Source: Devosia sp. XK-2
Lineage (GTDB): Bacteria > Pseudomonadota > Alphaproteobacteria > Rhizobiales > Devosiaceae
NCBI RefSeq assembly: GCF_037113415.1
Contig: NZ_CP146608.1
Span: 2,872,501-2,936,500, forward strand
Length of the DNA: 64,000 bases
Reading direction: 5' to 3'
Both the position numbers and the translations under genes were made by a program. The notes under the pieces were generated by a model. The model was not told the origin of the DNA, made no database searches, and saw nothing but the letters and a program-made list of their open reading frames with translations. Shown here piece by piece: positions 50,706-59,149 of this stretch. Each line of letters starts with the position of its first letter. The first letter of the stretch is position 1.

Positions 50706-52787
50706 TCAGTCACATTCCTCGCTGCTCACACTGACGTGACACACATCGGTATGCGTGTCGGGTTTGAGCAGGCTCGCCATGTCCACTAGCCGGATGAACT
50801 CGGCGCGATAGCCACCCTCATCCGTTCCACGGCCCGCCTGGGCCAAGGCTTCGACCTCGTCCCAGTTCATCGCCGTGCCATAGACGCTGGATTTGAGCTT
50901 CTGCCCGAAGGCAGCGACGGCGGCGGCGAACTGGGCATCGACGCCGGCTTCGGCAATGTCGCCATAGACGACGCTGGCGGTGACCGGCTGTTCGATCAAC
51001 TGGCTGACTTCGCTATCCGGCAGCTTATAGCGCATCTTGAGAAAGGCGATTTCCTCCGAAGCCGGGCCTACATCCGTTCCGCCATAGCGCAGCGGATCGA
51101 CCAGTTCACCACCGGACCCGACAGGCGTAATCTCATAGAGCGCGGTGACTGTAGTCCCGGCGCCGACATCGCCGGCATCGACCGCATCATTATTGAAATC
51201 CTCGCGGTTGAGGGCACGGGTCTCGTAGCCGATCAGCCGGTACTCGCTGACCACGGCCGGGTTGAACTCGACCTGCACCTTCACATCCTTGGCAATGGTG
51301 TGGAGCGTGCCGCCGATTTCCTCGACCAGCACTTTCTTGGCCTCAGCAAAGCTCGAAATATTGCTGGCATTGCCATTCCCGTTCTGGGCCAAAGCCTGCA
51401 TGGTCGCATCATCGAGATTACCGCGGCCGAAGCCGAGCACGGAAAGGCTGACGCCGCTCGCCCGCTTGTTGGCAATGAGGTCCTTGAGCTTTTCCGGATC
51501 GTCGATGCCGACATTGAAATCGCCATCGGTGGCCAGGATCACTCGATTGGTGCCATCGGCAATGTGTGCCTCCTCGGCGAGGCGATAGGCCAGTTCGATC
51601 CCCTCGGCGCCGGCCGTACTGCCGCCAGCATAGAGCTGGTCGAGAGCGGCCATGATCTCGGCCTTGTTGTCGGCCGAAGTGGGTTTGAGCGCCACACCGG
51701 CCGAGCCGGCATAAGTGACGATCGAGACCGTATCGTTGGTGCCAAGCTGGTCGAGCAAAAGCCCAAAAGCGCGTTTCAAAAGCGGCAGCTTGTCGGGCTC
51801 GTCCATCGAACCGGATGTGTCGATGAGAAACACCAGGTTGCTGCGCGTGTCCGCAACCGGGGGCTCGAAGCCCTTGATGCCGATCTGGAGGATTTGCGTT
51901 CGCTCGTTCCAGGGCGTGGGATAAACCATCACCGTCGGCTTGAACGGCACGTCCGCACTGTCCGCCGCCGGATAGGCATAGGGAAAATAGTTGATCAGTT
52001 CCTCGATGCGGACTGCGTCGCGCTCTGGCACGTATCCATCCTCGAGCTGGCGGCGGGCATAGGCATAGCTGGCCGTATCGACATCGAGCGAAAAGGTCGA
52101 GACCGGCTCTTCGGCGGCGACCTTGAGGCGCTGTTCGTCAAACGCGGCAAATTCATCGCCGCTCGGCACGACCGCCTGCGAGGGCGGCATATAATCCGCC
52201 ACGCTCTCAGCCATCATACCGCCGGCGGGAGCCGCGGAAGTGACCGGCGCCGGCATGCCAACGGCCATCTTGTTCGCCGCAGTAGCCCGGCCTACCTCGC
52301 TTTCCTCGCTCATCACCGGTGCGGGGGCGATGGGCGCGACCGCCTCGGCCTGATCGGCGAGAGCCACCTCGGTATCGACCGCCGTTTCTTCGCGCGCCTC
52401 GGTCACCGGTGCTGGCTCGGGCGCGGCGTCGGCATCGGTCGCGGCCAGTTCCACCGGCTGGTTGACCTGGGGCACGACCTGGCTGGTCGGAGTTAGCGAC
52501 GTCGTATTGTAGAGCTGCCAGCCGAGCGGCAGCACGAGGAGGGCAATGGCGGCGGTGCCGACAGGAATACGCATGTCCATGATCGAAATCCCCTTCAAGG
52601 AATTGATGATGGACATGAGACGGCCGCCCGCCGGTTTTCCTTTGGGCGCCTGCGCGGTTTTTTTCTGTTCGGCGTCGAAGGCCTCCCGGGCAGCGTTGAG
52701 CGCGCGCTCGCGGGCGGCGGCACGCGGGGGTGGCACAGCACCGGACTTCAGGGCTTCGAACGGGTCTTTGTCTTCGGGAAAGCTCAT
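50706..52787 (-). CDS. Membrane-anchored von Willebrand A (YfbK-like) protein
   Basis: This 693-residue protein has an N-terminal cytoplasmic region (1-74), one membrane helix (about 75-93, VGTAAIALLVLPLGWQLY) and a disordered Ala/Pro/Glu linker (95-215). A YfbK-type N-terminal region (STFSLDVDTASYAYARRQLEDGYVPERDAVRIEELINYFPY) precedes the vWA domain, with MIDAS residues 323-328 (DTSGSM), T in GGSTAGAEGIELAY and D in ATDGDFNVG. It overlaps the upstream ECF sigma gene by four bases. Its cytoplasmic N-terminus could act as the anti-sigma part, but no known anti-sigma motif is present. Confidence 0.85.
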   Translation of the reverse strand: MSFPEDKDPFEALKSGAVPPPRAAARERALNAAREAFDAEQKKTAQAPKGKPAGGRLMSIINSLKGISIMDMRIPVGTAAIALLVLPLGWQLYNTTSLTPTSQVVPQVNQPVELAATDADAAPEPAPVTEAREETAVDTEVALADQAEAVAPIAPAPVMSEESEVGRATAANKMAVGMPAPVTSAAPAGGMMAESVADYMPPSQAVVPSGDEFAAFDEQRLKVAAEEPVSTFSLDVDTASYAYARRQLEDGYVPERDAVRIEELINYFPYAYPAADSADVPFKPTVMVYPTPWNERTQILQIGIKGFEPPVADTRSNLVFLIDTSGSMDEPDKLPLLKRAFGLLLDQLGTNDTVSIVTYAGSAGVALKPTSADNKAEIMAALDQLYAGGSTAGAEGIELAYRLAEEAHIADGTNRVILATDGDFNVGIDDPEKLKDLIANKRASGVSLSVLGFGRGNLDDATMQALAQNGNGNASNISSFAEAKKVLVEEIGGTLHTIAKDVKVQVEFNPAVVSEYRLIGYETRALNREDFNNDAVDAGDVGAGTTVTALYEITPVGSGGELVDPLRYGGTDVGPASEEIAFLKMRYKLPDSEVSQLIEQPVTASVVYGDIAEAGVDAQFAAAVAAFGQKLKSSVYGTAMNWDEVEALAQAGRGTDEGGYRAEFIRLVDMASLLKPDTHTDVCHVSVSSEECD

Positions 52788-53353
52788 AGCAGCCCCCTCA
52801 ATGTCTTGCGGGCTTCAAATACATGGAAGGACACGGTGGCCTCCTTGATGCCCATGATAGTGGCGGCCTCGGCATGGCTCAGCTGTTCGGCATAGACCAG
52901 GAGCACGGCGTCGCGCTGTTTTTCCGGCAAGGAGCGGACGGCCTCCCAAAGCTGGCTGCTGGTCGCCGCCGCTTCCTGTTCAGCCTCGGCCTCTTTGGGC
53001 CAAACCTCGGCATAGGCATCGGCATGGCGACCGCGCCGGGCGCGGGCCCTTTGCCAGTCGCGCACGGCATTGAGCGTGATGCGATAGACCCAGCTCGAAA
53101 AGGCGCTACGCCCGTCAAAGCGCGCAATGGCCTGGCCGATCTTGACGCAGACGTCTTGGGCGATGTCCTCGGCATCGTCGCGGTGGCCACACCAGCGCCA
53201 GGCCGTGCCATAGATGCGGTCATATTGGCCGGCGATCAGCGTGGAAAAGGCCTCTCCATCGCCATTGCGTGCGCGCCTCACCAGCGCTTGCGTCAGCGCG
53301 TCGGCCTTGTCCGGCTTGGGTGCGGCGGTCAGTCCCATCATCTGTGCATGCAC
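52784..53353 (-). CDS. ECF-family sigma factor
   Basis: This sigma factor of about 189 residues has region 2 with AFSTLIAGQYDRIYGTAWRWCGHRDDAEDIAQDVCVKIGQAIARFDGRSAFSSWVYRITLNAVRDWQR, and region 4 with SLPEKQRDAVLLVYAEQLSHAEAATIMGIKEATVSFHVFEARKTL. I used the GTG at 53353, which follows AGAG; ATGs at 53341 and 53338 are alternatives. It overlaps the vWA gene by four bases, so sigma factor and vWA protein are made together. No typical anti-sigma gene is adjacent. Confidence 0.9.
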   Translation of the reverse strand: MHAQMMGLTAAPKPDKADALTQALVRRARNGDGEAFSTLIAGQYDRIYGTAWRWCGHRDDAEDIAQDVCVKIGQAIARFDGRSAFSSWVYRITLNAVRDWQRARARRGRHADAYAEVWPKEAEAEQEAAATSSQLWEAVRSLPEKQRDAVLLVYAEQLSHAEAATIMGIKEATVSFHVFEARKTLRGLL

Positions 53354-53448
53354 ATCTTGTCTCTTCGGGTCTATTGTAGAGACTAAGACGACAGCACTGC
53401 GCCAGTCCTTTGGCTGGTGCTCAACATTTTTTCGCGGGAGGCCGGGAC

Positions 53449-53637
53449 ATGGCTGATGAACGGAACAACGGGCCCTTCGGGCTCAACCGCACCCGCATCA
53501 TGATCCTCCTCATGGGGGCGCTGGTGCTGCTGATCTCCATCGGCATGTTTTTAGGCGGCCCGAACTCGTATCAAGCGCTGCGCGAGGCCTCGGATGCGGC
53601 CAAGGAGCCGACGGCGGAGCAGGTGAGCGGGGACTAG
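53449..53637 (+). CDS. Small single-helix membrane protein
   Basis: This 62-residue protein has one membrane helix (about residues 17-36, RIMILLMGALVLLISIGMFLGG) with a charged N-terminus and an acidic C-terminal tail. GGGAGGCC precedes the ATG at 53449 at good distance. I recognise no family. It diverges from the ECF sigma operon and might share its promoter region. Confidence 0.65.
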   Translation: MADERNNGPFGLNRTRIMILLMGALVLLISIGMFLGGPNSYQALREASDAAKEPTAEQVSGD

Positions 53638-53651
53638 CAGGTATAGTGCGG

Positions 53652-53954
53652 CTAGTTCCCGGTGCCGTCTTTGCTCAATGCTTCTTTGGCAAGGCTTTGC
53701 AGTTCACCGGGCCGAAGCTTCCAGCCCAACTGGCCCGATGTTCCCGTCAAGCTGATTTCATAGTGGCCGTGCTTGTCCCCGGACGTCAGTGCGGAGACAT
53801 GGAGGATGGTGATGACTTGGTCGGGGGTAAATCCGCTAAACGTCTGCGGTAAGTAAGCAAGAATCCCTGGATGAAGTTGTGGCCTGTCCATGGCTTCACC
53901 AACCGCCACAAAAAGTGGATGCAGTATGCTCGGGTAGTCGACTAGGGACTTCAT
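53652..53954 (-). CDS. Small hypothetical protein
   Basis: This 100-residue protein (MKSLVDYPSILHPLFVAVGEAMDRPQLHPGILAYLPQTFSGFTPDQVITILHVSALTSGDKHGHYEISLTG...) has no signal peptide and no recognised family. It lies just upstream of mnmA's 3' end in the opposite reading direction of the small membrane gene. A GAG element precedes its ATG. Codon use is mixed, and it may be a recently acquired or unused gene. Confidence 0.45.
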   Translation of the reverse strand: MKSLVDYPSILHPLFVAVGEAMDRPQLHPGILAYLPQTFSGFTPDQVITILHVSALTSGDKHGHYEISLTGTSGQLGWKLRPGELQSLAKEALSKDGTGN

Positions 53955-53977
53955 CTGCTCAGTACCAAACTATCCCG

Positions 53978-55129
53978 TCACGCAACCAGTGCCTGCGGCA
54001 CCGCCTCAGCGATAAACCCGCCGCCCAGCACTTCGCTGGTTTCGCTGTCATCGGCATAAAAGACGCAGGCTTGGCCCGGCGAAATGCCGTATTCGCCGGT
54101 GACCAGTGTGACATAGACTTCGCCGTTTTGCATCTGGATGACGGCAGGCTGGGGGCCGCGGGTCGAGCGCACCTTGACCTCGACCGGTGCACCATTGCCG
54201 GCACTCGCTTCGGCCAGTGGCAGCCCGCCTAGCCAATTGACGTCGCGCAGGCGCACTGTGTGGGTCTTCAAAGCCTCGCGCGGGCCGACGATGACGCGGC
54301 CTGTGCGGTGATCGAGTTTCACGACATAGAGCGGTTCGCCCGCGGCAATGCCGAGGCCCTTGCGCTGGCCGATCGTGTAGTGGACGATACCCTCGTGCTC
54401 GCCGAGCACCCGGCCATCCATGTGCACGATCTCTCCCTTGGCGAGCGCTTCGGGATGCATCTTGGCAATGATGTCGGCATATTTGCCCTGTGGCACGAAG
54501 CAGATGTCCTGGCTGTCGTGCTTTTCGGCGATTTCGAGACCCATGTCGCGCGCGTGCTGGCGCACTTCGGCCTTGCCCATGCCGCCAAGCGGGAAGCGCA
54601 GGAAATCGAGCTGGCTCTGGGTGGTGGCGAATAGGAAATAGGACTGGTCGCGATCATTGTCGACCGGACGGAACAGATGCCGGCGGCCATCTTCGCCCAA
54701 CCGCGTCTGCACATAATGCCCGGTGGCCAGCACATCGGCGCCGAGGTCCTGCGCCACAGCCATCAGGTCGACGAACTTGACCGACTGGTTGCAGGCAATG
54801 CACGGCACCGGTGTTTCGCCCTGCTGATAGGCATTGGCGAAAGGCTCGATGACAGCGTTCTTGAAGCGCTCTTCATAGTCGAGCACATAATGGGGAATGC
54901 CCAGCTTTGCCGCCACGCGGCGCGCGTCGTGGATATCCTGCCCGGCACAGCACGCGCCCTTGCGGTGAATGGCTTCACCATGATCGTAAAGCTGAAGGGT
55001 GACGCCCACCACTTCATAGCCCTCGCGGGCGAGCAGTCCGGCGACAACGGAGGAATCCACACCCCCGGACATGGCGACGACGACGCGCGTATCCTCCGGG
55101 CGCTTGGCAATATCAAGCGTGTTCAACAT
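53978..55129 (-). CDS. mnmA: tRNA 2-thiouridylase MnmA
   Basis: This 383-residue cytoplasmic enzyme makes the 2-thio group of U34 in tRNA-Glu, -Gln and -Lys. The ATP PP-loop is [18 protein letters not shown] at residues 16-33. The first catalytic cysteine is in [13 protein letters not shown] and the second in [10 protein letters not shown], the two positions that form the persulfide relay. DQSYFL and GQRKGLGI complete the family motifs. It is monocistronic; the fliK promoter region diverges upstream. Confidence 0.97.
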   Translation of the reverse strand: MLNTLDIAKRPEDTRVVVAMSGGVDSSVVAGLLAREGYEVVGVTLQLYDHGEAIHRKGACCAGQDIHDARRVAAKLGIPHYVLDYEERFKNAVIEPFANAYQQGETPVPCIACNQSVKFVDLMAVAQDLGADVLATGHYVQTRLGEDGRRHLFRPVDNDRDQSYFLFATTQSQLDFLRFPLGGMGKAEVRQHARDMGLEIAEKHDSQDICFVPQGKYADIIAKMHPEALAKGEIVHMDGRVLGEHEGIVHYTIGQRKGLGIAAGEPLYVVKLDHRTGRVIVGPREALKTHTVRLRDVNWLGGLPLAEASAGNGAPVEVKVRSTRGPQPAVIQMQNGEVYVTLVTGEYGISPGQACVFYADDSETSEVLGGGFIAEAVPQALVA

Positions 55130-55330
55130 CTCTTCTCGTATCCGGTTGGGGTCAAGGGCCAGCGGCTACTGTGTGGCGCTTCCATACGCGCTGGCGGCCA
55201 GTCTGTCCATTGCCGCACCCGGCAGCTTTTGCCGCCCGCCCGGCAGGACTGGACAGGTCACACCATCCAACCGGGCCGAGACGGCACGCTAAACATTTGC
55301 CAGAAAAGAACTTTAACGCCGACCACAGTC

Positions 55331-55346
55331 TGGCAAGCGTCTTGCA
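55331..55346 (+). promoter_or_regulatory. Sigma-54 (-24/-12) promoter of fliK-flgD
   Basis: TGGCAAG-CGTC-TTGCA fits the sigma-54 consensus TGGCACG-N4-TTGCW at all key positions, with GG and GC at the right distance. It lies 41 bases before the fliK start. A sigma-54 activator of FlbD type is encoded at the end of the window. Confidence 0.8.
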
Positions 55347-55386
55347 TCGCAGGGTCCGGATGAGTGTTTTGTTTTAGGGGCCACCA

Positions 55387-57030
55387 GTGGCATCACATCT
55401 GTCGATAATCAGCGGAGCCAGCGCCACGACTGCGATCGGCAAGGCTTTTGGCGGCCAATCCGCTGCCGCGCAGGATGCCACCAGCGAACCCACGGGGCTT
55501 CTGGGCCTGTTCGCTGCGCTATTGGACAATGCCAATGCCAACCAGGCCGCAACAGCGCCCGCCACCGCCAATATCGCCGGCGATGCCAAGACCACACTCG
55601 ACCTGGCCGGCCTCTTCCGGCTTGGACTGGAAGCAGGCACCGGTCAGCCCAACGAGGATGGCGACGCTGACCCCGAGGCCCTGGCAGCGGCAATCGACCT
55701 GCCGACAAAGGTGACCGTTCCGGCCGATCCCCAACCCATGGTTGACTTCGTCGAGGCGCTCGGCGCCCTCAAGGCCAGTCTGGACCGCGGTGAACCGCTC
55801 GACCCCGAGTTGCTGAGCCAGGTGGAATCTGCGCTGACCAGGTTGGCCGATGCACTGGGGCTCGACATCGACGTGCTGGCCGTGCCTGAGGATTTCGCTG
55901 CACTGCTCGAAACCACGCCCGAGGATGAAACGGGTCTCGCCGGCGCGCTGACCCAATTGCTCGCCCCGCTCGCACAATCGCTTTCGACCGCCCAGCCGAC
56001 CGCCGATGCGGACACAGCCGGCGATGCGCTCTCGGCCAATGTCCAGCTCAAGGCACTGAGCGACAAACTTGGCGCGGTTCTGGCGGCCCTGGCCGATGGC
56101 GAGGTGCCAACCGAGAAACTGGCCGCCCTGGGCATGACACCGGGTCAGCCGCTGGATGCGGAAATCGAGGCGGCCCTGGCCCGCTTCGCGACCGGTGCGA
56201 ACGCGCAGACCGCCACGGTGCCCGAGGAACCTGTGCTGGCCGCGCCCACGCTCAAATTGAGCGAACCCGTGCTGACCGGCCAGGCCAGCGACGCCGCGAC
56301 ACCCGACGCGGTGGCCAAGGCGGCAACGGTCGCGGCCGATAGCAAGGCTCCACCCGACCAGCGTGACGCCAACGACCAGCCCGCCGGTGAACGCGGCCGC
56401 GAGCGGACCGAAGCGGCCAATCGCGAGCCCCGGGCCAATGCCGCATCGACCGCCCCGGCGCCGACCGATGCCTCCAACACGCCCAGCCCTTCGGCCGATG
56501 CCAATGCCCAGCAGGCGCCGGGGGCCCGTGTCGATGCCTCGGCCAATCCACGCATCATCCAGGCCGGCTACCAGACCAGCCAGCAACAACTCAACCTGCC
56601 CCAGATTGCCTTTGAACTGGCCCGCCAGGCGCAGGACGGCAATACCCGCTTCCAGATCCGCCTCGATCCGCCCGAACTGGGTCGCATCGACGTGCGGCTG
56701 GACATCAACGAGACGGGCCAGGTGCATGCACGGCTGATGGTCGAAAAATCCGAGACGCTGGACCTGATGCAGCGCGACCAGCGCGGGCTGGAACGCGCCC
56801 TGCAGCAGGCCGGGCTCGACAGCGCCAAGACCAATCTCGAATTCTCCCTCAAGCAGAACCCCTTTTCCGGCCAGCAGGGCCAGATGGGCGACGGCAAGGG
56901 ACAGAACGGCGCCGACAATGGTCTCTTGGCCAATGACAATGGCTTGGGAGGCGAGGTCGAGGAGGCCCCACCCATGGTCAATCTCTACCGCGGCACATTG
57001 CAGGCCAGCGGCGTCAACATTATCGCGTAA
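55387..57030 (+). CDS. fliK: Flagellar hook-length control protein FliK
   Basis: This 547-residue protein has a long Ala/Asp/Thr-rich, probably disordered N-terminal part (1-400). A compact C-terminal flagellar hook domain follows (about 410-500, QDGNTRFQIRLDPPELGRIDVRLDINETGQVHARLMVEKSETLDLMQRDQRGLERALQQAGLD). It ends the growth of the hook and switches export to filament proteins. It starts at the GTG at 55387, with AGGGG upstream and a sigma-54 promoter 41 bases before. It is followed by flgD after 12 bases, so the two form an operon. Confidence 0.9.
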   Translation: MASHLSIISGASATTAIGKAFGGQSAAAQDATSEPTGLLGLFAALLDNANANQAATAPATANIAGDAKTTLDLAGLFRLGLEAGTGQPNEDGDADPEALAAAIDLPTKVTVPADPQPMVDFVEALGALKASLDRGEPLDPELLSQVESALTRLADALGLDIDVLAVPEDFAALLETTPEDETGLAGALTQLLAPLAQSLSTAQPTADADTAGDALSANVQLKALSDKLGAVLAALADGEVPTEKLAALGMTPGQPLDAEIEAALARFATGANAQTATVPEEPVLAAPTLKLSEPVLTGQASDAATPDAVAKAATVAADSKAPPDQRDANDQPAGERGRERTEAANREPRANAASTAPAPTDASNTPSPSADANAQQAPGARVDASANPRIIQAGYQTSQQQLNLPQIAFELARQAQDGNTRFQIRLDPPELGRIDVRLDINETGQVHARLMVEKSETLDLMQRDQRGLERALQQAGLDSAKTNLEFSLKQNPFSGQQGQMGDGKGQNGADNGLLANDNGLGGEVEEAPPMVNLYRGTLQASGVNIIA

Positions 57031-57042
57031 GGAGTTGCAGCC

Positions 57043-57735
57043 ATGGCCGTCAATGGCGTTTCAGGATCGTCCAATACCAGTGCCCTGTCGGGCTCGCGAA
57101 CCACTATTGCCGAAAATTTCGACACTTTCCTGTCGATCCTGACCACGCAATTGAAGAACCAGAACCCGCTCGACCCGCTCGATACCAACCAGTTCACCCA
57201 ACAATTGGTGCAATTCACCGGCGTTGAACAGCAACTCAAGACCAACGAATTTCTCGAAGCCTTGCTGCTCAACACCCAGACCAGCTATCGCGCCGATGCG
57301 GTCTCCTATATCGGCAAGGAAGTGACGGCCTCGGGCGAAACAGCCGAACTCAAGGATGGCGGTGCTTATTGGGCCTATAATGCCGAGGCCAATGTGGCCA
57401 ATGCCACAGTGACCATCAAGAATGCGGCGGGCCAGGTGGTCTATACCGAGACTGGTTCGCTCAATAAGGGCGCGGGCAACTTCCTCTGGGACGGCGTTGG
57501 TTCCGATGGCAGCACCAAGCCCGATGGCGTCTATACCATTGAGATCAAGGGTACCAATCTGGCTGGCAATGAGGTCAAGGTCTCCACCTCTTCGGTGGGT
57601 ATCGTCACGGCGGTGGATTTCTCTGGCGATGAACCGATGCTGACCGTCGGCAAGAACAAGGTCGCCCTATCCGATGTGACCAGCATCCGGCAGGTGACCG
57701 AGTCCGACGAGCCTGAACCCGAGACCGAAAGCTAG
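57043..57735 (+). CDS. flgD: Flagellar hook-capping protein FlgD
   Basis: This 230-residue hook-assembly scaffold protein has an N-terminal export and assembly region (ENFDTFLSILTTQLKNQNPLDPLDTNQFTQQLVQFTGVEQQLKTNEFL). A central FlgD Ig-like/tudor pair follows (GKEVTASGETAELKDGGAYWAYNAEANVANATVTIKNAAGQVVYTETGS...KPDGVYTIEIKGTN). It lies in the fliK-flgD operon, as in many alphaproteobacteria. A strong terminator follows. Confidence 0.95.
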   Translation: MAVNGVSGSSNTSALSGSRTTIAENFDTFLSILTTQLKNQNPLDPLDTNQFTQQLVQFTGVEQQLKTNEFLEALLLNTQTSYRADAVSYIGKEVTASGETAELKDGGAYWAYNAEANVANATVTIKNAAGQVVYTETGSLNKGAGNFLWDGVGSDGSTKPDGVYTIEIKGTNLAGNEVKVSTSSVGIVTAVDFSGDEPMLTVGKNKVALSDVTSIRQVTESDEPEPETES

Positions 57736-57760
57736 CTTTTCCGGTCACTGAACCGATCCG

Positions 57761-57791
57761 GCGGCGCAGGTCTGACCTTGCGCCGCTTTTT
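57761..57791 (+). terminator. Terminator of the fliK-flgD operon
   Basis: GCGGCGCA and TGCGCCGC form an 8-bp stem (57761-57768, 57779-57786), with an inner GGTC...GACC pair, followed at once by TTTTT. It is a strong intrinsic terminator 26 bases after the flgD stop. Confidence 0.92.
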
Positions 57792-57855
57792 GTCGTGCGC
57801 TGGCGCCTATTTGATTGCAACCGCACGCGCTTCTTAACCTGTTGTAAGTTTCCCC

Positions 57856-57870
57856 TTAGGGGTATCTTAA
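57856..57870. promoter_or_regulatory. CtrA-like box in the sciP promoter
   Basis: TTAG-N7-TTAA (57856-57870) differs by one base from the CtrA consensus TTAA-N7-TTAA. A TTAACC half-site lies about 20 bases upstream. It sits 53 bases before the sciP start, a fitting place for CtrA control. Confidence 0.6.
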
Positions 57871-57922
57871 GCCCACTGCCCTACTCTCAAGCTCATATGG
57901 TCAGGTTTGAGTAGAGAGTAAA

Positions 57923-58201
57923 ATGACCGTACAGATGCGTCCTCGCGTGAAGTACGTTATTGGTCCCGATGGCAGCCCGCTCACAATTGCGGATCTGCCT
58001 CCGGCCAATACGAGACGGTGGGTTATCCGCCGCAAGGCAGAAGTTGTCGCCGCCGTTCGCGGCGGCCTGCTCAGCCTCGAAGAGGCGTGTGAGCGTTATA
58101 CGCTCAGCGTCGATGAATTCCTCAACTGGCAGGCCGCCATCGACAAACATGGCCTTGCCGGTTTGCGCACCACCTGGATCCAGCATTACCGGGAGGGGTG
58201 A
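57923..58201 (+). CDS. sciP: SciP (DUF1153), antagonist of CtrA
   Basis: This 92-residue helix-turn-helix protein is close to the Caulobacter SciP length and matches the DUF1153 family: KYVIGPDGSPLTIADLPPANTRRWVIRRKAEVVAAVRGGLLSLEEACERYTLSVDEFLNWQAAIDKHGLAGLRTT. SciP binds DNA next to CtrA sites and blocks CtrA-activated transcription late in the cell cycle. In Caulobacter it lies with flagellar genes, as here. The ATG at 57923 follows a GAG-rich element. A CtrA-like box upstream suggests the same feedback as in Caulobacter. Confidence 0.93.
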   Translation: MTVQMRPRVKYVIGPDGSPLTIADLPPANTRRWVIRRKAEVVAAVRGGLLSLEEACERYTLSVDEFLNWQAAIDKHGLAGLRTTWIQHYREG

Positions 58202-58208
58202 GAAGCGA

Positions 58209-58246
58209 CGGGCGCAAGCCCGGCGATTTGGTCCGGTGGACCAAAT
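58209..58246. other. Two hairpins after sciP
   Basis: CGGGC-GCAA-GCCCG (58209-58222, GNRA loop) and ATTTGGTCC-GGT-GGACCAAAT (58226-58246) are perfect hairpins just after the sciP stop. They may stabilise the sciP RNA end. GCCGGATCAC is repeated twice further downstream. Confidence 0.4.
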
Positions 58247-58351
58247 TGAGCTTCGAACGCTCCGAGCCATGCGAGGAGCCGGGCCCTTAGCCGGATCACG
58301 CTTCGAGCTTCGCGAGAAGCCGGGCCGGATCACAGGCAAGCACGATACCAG

Positions 58352-58378
58352 ACCCGCAGGAGCAATCCGGCGGGTTTT
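58352..58378 (+). terminator. Terminator-like hairpin between sciP and GST
   Basis: ACCCGC and GCGGGT form a 6-bp stem with a 12-base loop and run into TTTT. It may serve sciP on the plus strand and the convergent GST gene on the minus strand. Confidence 0.6.
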
Positions 58379-58388
58379 GCCGTTCCGG

Positions 58389-59018
58389 TCACGGTGTTTC
58401 TGCGCTCATCCACCTTGCCCCGGCTTCACGGCCCAACAACCGCTCATAGTATTCCTGCGTAGCCGGCATGGCTTTCTTCTCCGCCGGCAGGCGGAACCAG
58501 CGATGGATCGAAAGACCCATGGCAATGTCGGCGATGGAGAAGCTGTTCCCGGCCAGGAAGGTTCGCCCCTTGGCCAGTTCGCCTTCAAGAATGTCCATCC
58601 GCGCCGTCCAGCGGGCCAGCGACTCCGCGATGCGCTCGGGATCGTCATAGCCGGGCGCTTTCCGCTGCAGCGCCAGCACCGCATACATCCAGGCGGGATT
58701 GAGGTCCGAAACCTGCCAACCCAGCCATTGCAGGGTGGTGGCGCGCGTCCGGACGTCATCCGAAAACAGGACGCCCATACCGTAGCGCTCGGCCAGATAG
58801 ACCAGGATGGCATTGCTTTCCCACATGGAAAAATCGCCATCGACCAGCACTGGCACCTGGCCATTGGGATTGAGCGCCAGAAATTCAGGCACTTTGGGAT
58901 CGCGGTTCGGCAGGCCCCAATCCTCCCGGCTATAGTTCAGGCCCAATTCGTCCAGCGCCCAAAGCACCTTGCGGACATTGATGGAGGTGACCCGTCCCAA
59001 TACGCGCAGCATTCCCAT
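58389..59018 (-). CDS. Glutathione S-transferase family protein
   Basis: This 209-residue cytoplasmic protein has the thioredoxin-like N-terminal domain with VTSINVRKVLWALDELGLNYSRED, the cis-proline loop NGQVPVLVDGDFSMWESNAILVYLAERYG, and the all-helix C-terminal domain ending in the FSIADIAMGLSIHRWF motif. The catalytic residue is a Ser (VTSINVRK), so it is of the theta/beta-like type. It lies between sciP and the fliF operon, on the opposite strand, and probably has no flagellar role. Confidence 0.9.
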   Translation of the reverse strand: MGMLRVLGRVTSINVRKVLWALDELGLNYSREDWGLPNRDPKVPEFLALNPNGQVPVLVDGDFSMWESNAILVYLAERYGMGVLFSDDVRTRATTLQWLGWQVSDLNPAWMYAVLALQRKAPGYDDPERIAESLARWTARMDILEGELAKGRTFLAGNSFSIADIAMGLSIHRWFRLPAEKKAMPATQEYYERLLGREAGARWMSAETP

Positions 59019-59078
59019 TTACCCTTCCTTAACTGAACCCGGCAGTTCTTGCCCAAAATCGCAAGCTGCAACAGCCGG

Positions 59079-59093
59079 TTAATACATTGTTTA
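59079..59093. promoter_or_regulatory. CtrA-like box in the fliF promoter
   Basis: TTAA-N7-TTTA (59079-59093), set in the inverted repeat GGTTAA...TTTACC, is a near-consensus CtrA site 57 bases before the fliF start. GGCA-N5-TGCC at 59041-59053, just upstream, might be an ftr-like FlbD site, but this is weak. Confidence 0.6.
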
Positions 59094-59149
59094 CCATCCG
59101 CTAGGTAATTTTTGCCCATCGGTCCTGGGGGCGCCTCGACCGTTTGCAA

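Noticed and set aside
59041-59060. Sigma-54 promoter in front of fliF (GGCAGTTCTTGC)
   Set aside because: The GG and GC pairs are 8 bases apart instead of 10, so it does not fit the -24/-12 spacing. It is kept only as a possible FlbD/ftr-like element.
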